Part shown: in pieces, positions 1-5,473 of the stretch
How positions within the stretch are numbered: position 1 is the first letter of the stretch
How the letters are laid out: every line of letters begins with the position of its first letter
Origin: Cytophagales bacterium
GTDB taxonomy: Bacteria; Bacteroidota; Bacteroidia; Cytophagales; Cytophagaceae
NCBI GenBank assembly: GCA_025360235.1
Contig: JANYCO010000052.1
Location: forward strand, 1-8,235
Length of the DNA: 8,235 bases
Direction of reading: 5' to 3'
Notes under the pieces: model-generated
Seen by the model: the letters and a program-made list of their open reading frames with translations, nothing else
Database searches by the model: none
Told to the model about the DNA's origin: nothing
Translations under genes and position numbers: made by a program

Positions 1-3000
1 TGCTGCAGTGTTGATGCATGTTTTACAAACAGATGTTAATGCACATGGTTATTCATTTGAAATATATAATGAAGCAACTGGTATATGGGTACCTCAGGCA
101 ACAACAATTACTAGTGGTAGCCCTGGATCTTATGTATATACTGCCACTTTCGATCCGAATTATTTGTCCCAACCTGCACAAGGTGGGCCTGGTGGAAAGC
201 AGGTAAGATACTTTTATATTTATGACATTTCATTCTTTGGATTTACATTTTCATTGCCGTTATGGAGCAGTCCAATAGTTGTAAATATTAACCTTCGTCC
301 AACAATAAGTATTGTAAATCCATTGCTTGGTTGGAGTTGTCAAAATGCAGCCCCTGAAGCATTGGTTGCAACTCCTGCAACTGGTGGTTCCGCAGTCTTC
401 TCATCACCAACTGTTGGTTTAATCTCAAATACTGCAGGTACATACTATTTAAATAGAAGTGTGCCTCCAATTTCTGCATCTGGAAGTGTGTTTTCCGTTG
501 TGCTTGATTTTACTGATGCTACAACCGGGTGTGCAAATCAAGTTACCAAGAACGTTTACATAGATAGAACTCCCGTAGTTCCAAGTGCAGTAACCCCTCT
601 TCCATTATGTCAGGGAGATTTTGTTACAAACATGCAGATGAATGTGCTTACTAATGGTACTGTAAAGTGGTACCGTTATAATAATGGTACTCTGTTATCA
701 AGTTCTTATATATCCGCTGCAGGTGGTGGACCTTCTTACTATTCTCCTGGTGTATTAGCAGTTACAGATACATTCACAGCTACAATGACCAATCAATATA
801 ATACTTGTACTAGTCCTCAAAGTGGTATTTTAAAAGTGACAATGAATGTTCCTGCTACAGTGGATGCAGGTATTTATCCAAATGTATGTAGCACCAGCCC
901 TAACCTTACCTTGGCTGGGGCAAGAACACCTGGTCTTTTGGGTATAACATGGACTAGTTCCTCTCCACTTATTAATTCAGGGTTTTCTTCACAAACCGTT
1001 TCAAACGCAACATACAATGGAAAACCTGCTGAGGTTGCTGCAGGTCAAATAAAACTCTATTTAACTACAGCAGATCCAGATCTTGTAGGGCAGGGATGTC
1101 CCGCTGTAAAGGATAGTGCAATTATACTTATTACAACAGCTCCAAAGGTTGTTGTAAGCCCCGGCCCTGCTACAACAACACTTTGCTCAAGTACACCTCC
1201 TACTTTATCCGCAGCATTGTCCAATGGGGCAACTAGTGTAACATGGACTGGAGGATCAGGAACAATAACTAATGCGGGTACTATAACTCCAACTTATGCA
1301 TACAGTCCTGGAGAAAAAAACGGTGGCTTAATTAAGCTTGTTGCAACAACAAATGGTCCGGTTGGTCCATGTTTAGCTGGTACAGACACGGTTAAAATTA
1401 TTGTAAGCCCTGAGGCAGTTGTAAATGCTGGGATTACGTCAGTGTCTTGTGGAGCAGGTTTGGTTAGTTTATCTGGTACTTGTACTAAATTTGGAGGAGT
1501 AGCTTTAGGTGGGACCTGGACAGGTGGTTCAGGAGGGGCTGGTGCATTTGCTCCAAGTAATACGTCACTTGTAGCGAACTATACTCCAACTGGCGGAGAA
1601 AGTGCAGGAGGCTCAATAATCTTTACGCTTACTTCAAATGATCCGGATGCTGGAGGACCTTGTCTTTTTCAAACAAGCACCGTTACAAAAGTATTAAATA
1701 CCGCGCCAACGGTTTCGGTTAGTCCAAGTGCTGCAACTCTATGTTCAAGTACACCTCCAACATTATCGGCATCTCTGCTTACAGGAGCTTCAAGCATCAC
1801 CTGGACAGGAGGAGCTGGTGTAATAACAGGGCCCCTTACAACTAACCCTACTTATGCTTATTCGGCTGGAGAAAAAGCTGGAACAATTATTACATTTACG
1901 GCAACTACAAATGATTCAGATGGCCCTGGACCATGCGTGCCCGGGACTGCTACGGTTACTATTACTACAAGTCCACAGGCTGTAGTAAGCGCCGGAGTTT
2001 CCGATACAACTTGTGGAAGAAACAATGTTACTTTGAATGGAACTTGTATTAAGATTGGCGGTGCTAATTTAGCAGCGACCTGGAGCAAAGGTGTTTGGAA
2101 CTCAGGAGTAATAGCTGCAGGAACAAACCCTAAAATTGCTGTATATGCTCCTTTAAATTCAGATTCTTTAGGAGGGTTATTCACTTATTTCTTAACCTCT
2201 GCAGATCCTGACGCTGGTGGACCTTGTTTGCCAATAGCAGCCTCAGTAACCTATCAAATCAATGCAGCACCATTTGTTACTGCGGGATTAGACAAAACAT
2301 GGTGCAGTAACACAGACCCAGTAATTACAGCAATTCCTTCAGGAACGGCAACAAGTATTCTTTGGACAAAAAGTGCTGGTAGTGGAACAATTCAATTTAA
2401 TACATCACCAACTACCCGATACCTTGTAAATCCTGGTGATTATGCAACGGGTCTTCCTATTTCTATTAATTTTACTGCAACTACCAATGATCCTGATTTG
2501 GGTGGACCTTGCGTACCTGCGAGTGATATAGTTAATATTACACTCAATCCTCATCTAACAGTAAATGCAGGAGCAGATATTACAGTTTGTGCGAATCAAC
2601 CTGTTAATTTAAATGGGAATGTTAAAATTGGTGGAATAAACAGAAATGTAGCTGGTGTCAATTCCTGGAAAACATTTAATGGTGCGGGAGGATTTACTCA
2701 AAGTACTCCAAATTTCGTTGGTACCTATAATCCTTTTGGAGTATTGACTACTTCAGGATTAGTTATTCCTGGTTCCGGAGAAAAAGCAACAATTACAAAT
2801 ATCCAAGCCTATTTAGTATCAACTGATCCGGATGGTGCTGGTCCGACAGGACCTTGTTTGGCGGATTCTCAAAGCATTAATATCACAATTAATCCTTTGC
2901 CAATACCACACTTTGCTCCAAGCACAGCAATTGAATACTGTATTCATAATACTCCGGTACAATTAGCAGGAAATTTAGGAAGTACTTCAGCACCGTCAGG

Positions 3001-5371
3001 AGCATCCGCTACTTTTACAGGAACTACCGGTACAGGAGCTTATGTGGCACCTGCTGGTTTTAACTATGAATTTGATCCAAGAAAGACAGCCTTATTAAAT
3101 CCAAATGGAGGCTTATATGGAATTAGATATACCTATAAAGACAGTCTTACATGTCAGAACTTTGTGGATACATCTGTTAATGTATTTCCAAATCCCTTTG
3201 TTGATTTTACAGCTTCCACAAGATGTGAGTTGGATACTATTTCGTTCACAGAAACAGCTACAGTAAGCAATGCTGTATATCCAGCTACTGTTGAGAAAAC
3301 CTGGGTTTGGAAAATAGATGGAGACTCTTTGGAAAATATTGGAGCAAAAATCCCTTTAAAAAATCAAGTTGTTAAATATTCTTTTGCCAATTTTGGTATA
3401 CATAGTATAGAACTTGTGGTGACTTCAAATAGTACCGGGGGGTTAAGCTGCTCTACAACGAAGGATACTACATTAATCTTTGGCCCTTATCCTAAAACTG
3501 ATTTTGCCTGGTCAAGACCATGCTCGATTGATTCTGTTTTATTTGTGAATAACACCACAATTGCCAGTGGGTATTCTAATGTGGCAGTATGGAATATGAA
3601 TGGACTAGGAACATTTAAAGCACCATTAACAGCTAATCCATTTGATACAATTTATAAATATGCTAAACCTGGTATTTATAATGTAAAATTAACTGCCACT
3701 ACAAATACGTACAATTGTGTTAAGGTAAAAACAAAAGAAGTATATGTAGTACCAACCTATTCAGTTACTCCAAGTAATCCATATGATTCTTCTTTCGCCA
3801 CTACGCGTAATTGGGCACCAAGTGGATACAACGATCAGGCTTATAGCTGGCAGCACGGAATTCCTGGTGCAGCGAAACACGTTATCAAACCTGGAGGAGG
3901 AATTCCTGCCTGGCCTGGCAATAAAGTTTGGATTACAAATCTAACTGGTGATTATAAAGTTGGGGAGTTATCTTATTTAAATAGTCCTTGTTTTAATTTC
4001 AGCACCCTCGATAAACCAATGTTGGTGATGAAAGAATGGGCAAATAGTACTAACCTTGCCGGAGTAGTGTTAGAAGCTACCACAGGAAATGGTAATCCAT
4101 GGGTTACTATTGGCTCTATTGGGTCTGGTGTAAGTTGGTATAATACTCCTGGAGTAGTAGGTCTTATCGGAACCTCTCCTTCAAATCCTACAGCAGAAGG
4201 GTTCTCTGGACAAGATACTACATTCAGAGTTTCAAGAATTGGTTTATCGCAATATGCAAATCAGAATAACCTTGTTCGTTTCAGATATGTATTTGGAAGT
4301 GCTAGTGTAAATGACCCATTGAATCAAAAAGACGGTTTTGCCTTAGACAGTATCTGGATAGGAAACCGGTCTAAAGTTGTGTTGATGGAGCATTTCACCA
4401 ACTCTCTGACCTGTGCCCCATGTGTAGCAGCAGAAGATACAGTAACATCAATACAGGCACAAAGACCTGGAGATGTAGTTTCCATTCATTATCATACTAG
4501 TTTCCCTGGTGTAGATGTAATGAATCAAAGAAACCCACAAGATCCAAGTTCGCGAGTACTTTATTATGGAATAGCAGGTGTACCAAAAACAGAAGTAGAC
4601 GGAATACAAGCATATAACCAATATGGCAACACTCCTGGTGCTATAAGTACAGCCATAATAGACAACAAAGCGCTGGAGGATGCTAAATTTGGTTTAGATG
4701 TTTCCTGTAAAAAAACAGGTCCGGGAGCAGATACTTTAGACATCAAAGCTTTGATGGTTGCGAAGACACCAGTAACTCAAGATGTGATAATGCACATAGC
4801 AGTACTTGAGCGATCCATTACTCAAGCCAATGGAGCAGGAGATCCTTTAAATCTTGGATACCAATGGGTATTAAGAAGGATGTTACCGGATGCAGCAGGT
4901 ACTTATATTAGCAAAAACTGGAATGCTACCGATTCGCTGGTTGTACCTCAGAAATGGCATTTCCAGGCAGGGGATTTCTTCGATACTTCTAAAATTGAAA
5001 TTGTAGCCTTTATTCAGAATTTCCAAACCAAAGAAGTTTATCAGGCAGCCAGAATAGGAAGCAATGGAAGCACCTCTGCCATACCTATCGTAACTGAAGT
5101 AACACCTACCGTAGACGCAGTAGACAATCTTATGGTATACCCGGTACCTTCTGATGATCAGATCAATATTTTGTTCGCTAACGATACAAGAGATGATGCC
5201 GAATATTCTTTAATGAATGATCTTGGAGTCGCTGTAGCTTCTGGAAAAATTTCAAAAGGAGTACGGATGTTAACTTTTAACAGTAAACAATATGCCTCCG
5301 GCGTGTACCACTTATCTATCGTAAAAGAAGACGGTAGCAGAGTGATTAGAAAAATAATGGTGATGCATTAA
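1..5371 (+). CDS. Giant T9SS-secreted multidomain surface protein with PKD-like repeats and Omp28-like domain (5' partial)
   Basis: The reading frame is open from the left edge (first full codon at base 2) to TAA at 5369-5371. Residues here are numbered from the GTG at base 8, which is probably not the real start: the frame is open upstream of it and no signal peptide follows it. Visible order: unassigned beta-rich stretch 1-97; Ig-like domains about 98-186 and 188-281; eight PKD-like repeats 282-1061; two PKD domains about 1062-1158 and 1159-1249; jelly-roll/MAM-like domain about 1255-1454; Omp28-like domain 1456-1683 with CAPC at 1469-1472; T9SS type A sorting domain about 1704-1787. Proteins of this build are exported by Sec through a signal peptide (here off-window), cross the outer membrane by T9SS, and are attached to the surface or released. 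An adhesin or matrix role is inferred from the repeats; no catalytic polysaccharidase or peptidase domain is visible. It is followed by a terminator, so it probably ends its transcription unit. The reading frame is sure; the specific function is unknown. Confidence 0.95.
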   Translation, partial: AAVLMHVLQTDVNAHGYSFEIYNEATGIWVPQATTITSGSPGSYVYTATFDPNYLSQPAQGGPGGKQVRYFYIYDISFFGFTFSLPLWSSPIVVNINLRPTISIVNPLLGWSCQNAAPEALVATPATGGSAVFSSPTVGLISNTAGTYYLNRSVPPISASGSVFSVVLDFTDATTGCANQVTKNVYIDRTPVVPSAVTPLPLCQGDFVTNMQMNVLTNGTVKWYRYNNGTLLSSSYISAAGGGPSYYSPGVLAVTDTFTATMTNQYNTCTSPQSGILKVTMNVPATVDAGIYPNVCSTSPNLTLAGARTPGLLGITWTSSSPLINSGFSSQTVSNATYNGKPAEVAAGQIKLYLTTADPDLVGQGCPAVKDSAIILITTAPKVVVSPGPATTTLCSSTPPTLSAALSNGATSVTWTGGSGTITNAGTITPTYAYSPGEKNGGLIKLVATTNGPVGPCLAGTDTVKIIVSPEAVVNAGITSVSCGAGLVSLSGTCTKFGGVALGGTWTGGSGGAGAFAPSNTSLVANYTPTGGESAGGSIIFTLTSNDPDAGGPCLFQTSTVTKVLNTAPTVSVSPSAATLCSSTPPTLSASLLTGASSITWTGGAGVITGPLTTNPTYAYSAGEKAGTIITFTATTNDSDGPGPCVPGTATVTITTSPQAVVSAGVSDTTCGRNNVTLNGTCIKIGGANLAATWSKGVWNSGVIAAGTNPKIAVYAPLNSDSLGGLFTYFLTSADPDAGGPCLPIAASVTYQINAAPFVTAGLDKTWCSNTDPVITAIPSGTATSILWTKSAGSGTIQFNTSPTTRYLVNPGDYATGLPISINFTATTNDPDLGGPCVPASDIVNITLNPHLTVNAGADITVCANQPVNLNGNVKIGGINRNVAGVNSWKTFNGAGGFTQSTPNFVGTYNPFGVLTTSGLVIPGSGEKATITNIQAYLVSTDPDGAGPTGPCLADSQSINITINPLPIPHFAPSTAIEYCIHNTPVQLAGNLGSTSAPSGASATFTGTTGTGAYVAPAGFNYEFDPRKTALLNPNGGLYGIRYTYKDSLTCQNFVDTSVNVFPNPFVDFTASTRCELDTISFTETATVSNAVYPATVEKTWVWKIDGDSLENIGAKIPLKNQVVKYSFANFGIHSIELVVTSNSTGGLSCSTTKDTTLIFGPYPKTDFAWSRPCSIDSVLFVNNTTIASGYSNVAVWNMNGLGTFKAPLTANPFDTIYKYAKPGIYNVKLTATTNTYNCVKVKTKEVYVVPTYSVTPSNPYDSSFATTRNWAPSGYNDQAYSWQHGIPGAAKHVIKPGGGIPAWPGNKVWITNLTGDYKVGELSYLNSPCFNFSTLDKPMLVMKEWANSTNLAGVVLEATTGNGNPWVTIGSIGSGVSWYNTPGVVGLIGTSPSNPTAEGFSGQDTTFRVSRIGLSQYANQNNLVRFRYVFGSASVNDPLNQKDGFALDSIWIGNRSKVVLMEHFTNSLTCAPCVAAEDTVTSIQAQRPGDVVSIHYHTSFPGVDVMNQRNPQDPSSRVLYYGIAGVPKTEVDGIQAYNQYGNTPGAISTAIIDNKALEDAKFGLDVSCKKTGPGADTLDIKALMVAKTPVTQDVIMHIAVLERSITQANGAGDPLNLGYQWVLRRMLPDAAGTYISKNWNATDSLVVPQKWHFQAGDFFDTSKIEIVAFIQNFQTKEVYQAARIGSNGSTSAIPIVTEVTPTVDAVDNLMVYPVPSDDQINILFANDTRDDAEYSLMNDLGVAVASGKISKGVRMLTFNSKQYASGVYHLSIVKEDGSRVIRKIMVMH
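299..850 (+). other. Two Ig-like domains near the visible N-terminus
   Basis: Residues about 98-186 and 188-281 form two beta-rich units, each with a cysteine near its start (the SCQNAAPEAL and LCQGDF stretches) and a second near its end (TTGCANQ and NTCTSPQ). The second contains a WYRYNNGTLLSSS stretch and a later tyrosine-rich strand, as in the Ig-like domains common in Bacteroidota surface proteins. They precede the PKD-like repeat array and are most simply read as stalk or spacer modules, possibly each with one disulphide. The assignment rests on pattern alone; a divergent PKD-like fold is the main alternative. Confidence 0.55.
851..3190 (+). repeat. Array of eight PKD-like protein repeats, alternating subtypes A and B
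   Basis: These are coding repeats inside the giant surface protein. Boundaries by residue (nucleotide): R1 282-379 (851-1144), R2 380-468 (1145-1411), R3 469-567 (1412-1708), R4 568-656 (1709-1975), R5 657-755 (1976-2272), R6 756-848 (2273-2551), R7 849-963 (2552-2896), R8 964-1061 (2897-3190). Type A (R1, R3, R5, R7) starts with V-[VND]-AG, with a variant in R5. Type B (R2, R4, R6) has CSSTPPTLSA or a variant near its start, then W-T-x-G and a Y-aromatic strand. R3 to R5 and R2 to R4 to R6 are each 188 residues (564 bp) apart. Most units carry a DPDxGGPC-like motif near the end. R8 is divergent. Such repeats are usual in Bacteroidota adhesins and T9SS cargo. DNA similarity is moderate (for example the 14-base match at 1187-1200 and 1745-1758), so the duplications are not recent. 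Confidence 0.85.
3191..3754 (+). other. Two PKD domains
   Basis: Residues about 1062-1158 and 1159-1249 each begin with a D/P-rich strand reaching a DF motif (VDFTAS and TDFAWS), continue through a tryptophan strand (TWVWKIDGD and VAVWNMNG), and end with the PKD signature of an aromatic followed by a G-x-hydrophobic strand (YSFANFGIHSIELVVTS and YKYAKPGIYNVKLTATT). These are ordinary PKD beta-sandwich modules, extracellular and usually involved in spacing or binding. They sit between the PKD-like array and the jelly-roll domain. Exact borders are approximate. Confidence 0.75.
3770..4369 (+). other. Jelly-roll/MAM-like beta-sandwich domain
   Basis: Residues about 1255-1454 show the order seen in MAM-like jelly-roll domains of Bacteroidota secreted proteins: a SWQHGIPG strand, KVWITNLTGDY, LNSPCFNFS with a cysteine, a hydrophobic strand ending near KEWAN, the segment WVTIGSIGSGVSWYNTPG, a GFSGQDTTF stretch, VRFRYVFGS, and the closing GFALDSIWIGNR. 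In relatives this fold can bind carbohydrate or protein, but no binding residues can be named here. It lies directly before the Omp28-like domain. The fold call is by motif order only. Confidence 0.6.
4373..5056 (+). other. Omp28-like domain: thioredoxin fold with CAPC motif plus beta-sandwich
   Basis: Residues 1456-1545 start VVLMEHFTNSLTCAPC, the pattern of Omp28-related proteins, which carry a thioredoxin-like fold. The two cysteines are 1469 and 1472 (bases 4412-4423), and GVPKTEVDG at 1524-1532 supplies the expected cis-proline (P1526) facing them. Residues about 1557-1683 look like the beta-sandwich usually found next (an IAVLE strand, then LRRMLPDAAGTY, then IVAFIQNFQTKEVYQAA). In known proteins of this group both halves occur near the C-terminus of T9SS cargo. 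Whether CAPC is redox active or a structural disulphide cannot be decided from sequence; both cysteines and the cis-proline are intact. Confidence 0.75.
5117..5371 (+). other. T9SS type A C-terminal sorting domain
   Basis: Residues about 1704-1787 close the protein. They follow the type A (Por secretion) pattern: VYPVPSDDQINI for the usual YPNPs-x-x-x-hydrophobic strand, YSLMNDLGVAVASGKI for the conserved D-x-x-G strand, YASGVYHLSIV for the SGVYhh strand, and a basic end VIRKIMVMH. This domain directs the protein through the type IX translocon and is normally cleaved off at or during surface attachment. Type B, the gliding-motility-associated form, is longer and has a different pattern, so it was not chosen. 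Confidence 0.88.
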
Positions 5372-5393
5372 GAGTAATGAAATTGAAATTTAG

Positions 5394-5427
5394 AATCCCG
5401 CCCGAAACGGCGGGATTTTTTATTTTT
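5394..5427 (+). terminator. Rho-independent terminator after the giant surface protein gene
   Basis: A perfect 9-bp stem AATCCCGCC (5394-5402) / GGCGGGATT (5409-5417) encloses the 6-base loop CGAAAC and runs into T-rich sequence (six T at 5416-5421, then ATTTTT to 5427). It starts 23 bases after the stop codon. The stem is GC-rich in an AT-rich surround, as expected of an intrinsic terminator. It separates the two genes of the window transcriptionally. Confidence 0.9.
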
Positions 5428-5467
5428 AGTTATTTATAATAACTTGAGAATTGTTATTAAATAAGCA

Positions 5468-5473
5468 TAATTG
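5468..5473 (+). promoter_or_regulatory. TTG start codon immediately downstream of an in-frame TAA
   Basis: The frame of the downstream gene is closed by TAA at 5468-5470, so translation must begin at or after 5471. TTG at 5471-5473 gives MKNKIKYYHYLIVSF, a basic N-terminus leading into a membrane helix. The next candidate, GTG at 5537, lies inside that helix, and the first in-frame ATG is at 6233, far into the protein. No Shine-Dalgarno sequence is seen; the leader is A/T-rich (TTATTAAATAAGCATAA), which is usual in Bacteroidota. A promoter with the phylum's TAnnTTTG -7 element could not be found convincingly in 5428-5470. Confidence 0.75.

Noticed and set aside
8..10. GTG as the true start of the giant surface protein
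   Set aside because: The frame is open upstream to the left edge (two further codons) and the following residues are a beta-rich domain without a signal peptide, which a T9SS cargo must have. The real start lies outside the window.
1858..2184. 108-codon minus-strand reading frame opposite repeats R4-R5
   Set aside because: It lies wholly inside the coding repeat array, has no domain character, and its proline/alanine/valine-rich product simply mirrors the codons of the plus-strand repeats.
851..3190. CRISPR or non-coding satellite-type repeat
   Set aside because: The periodicity is at protein level with degenerate DNA similarity, the unit is about 280 bp or 564 bp, and the reading frame is open throughout; no short identical direct repeats with spacers exist.
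5117..5371. Gliding-motility-associated (type B) C-terminal domain
   Set aside because: The length of about 84 residues and the YPxPS, D-x-x-G and SGVY motifs fit the type A sorting domain instead.
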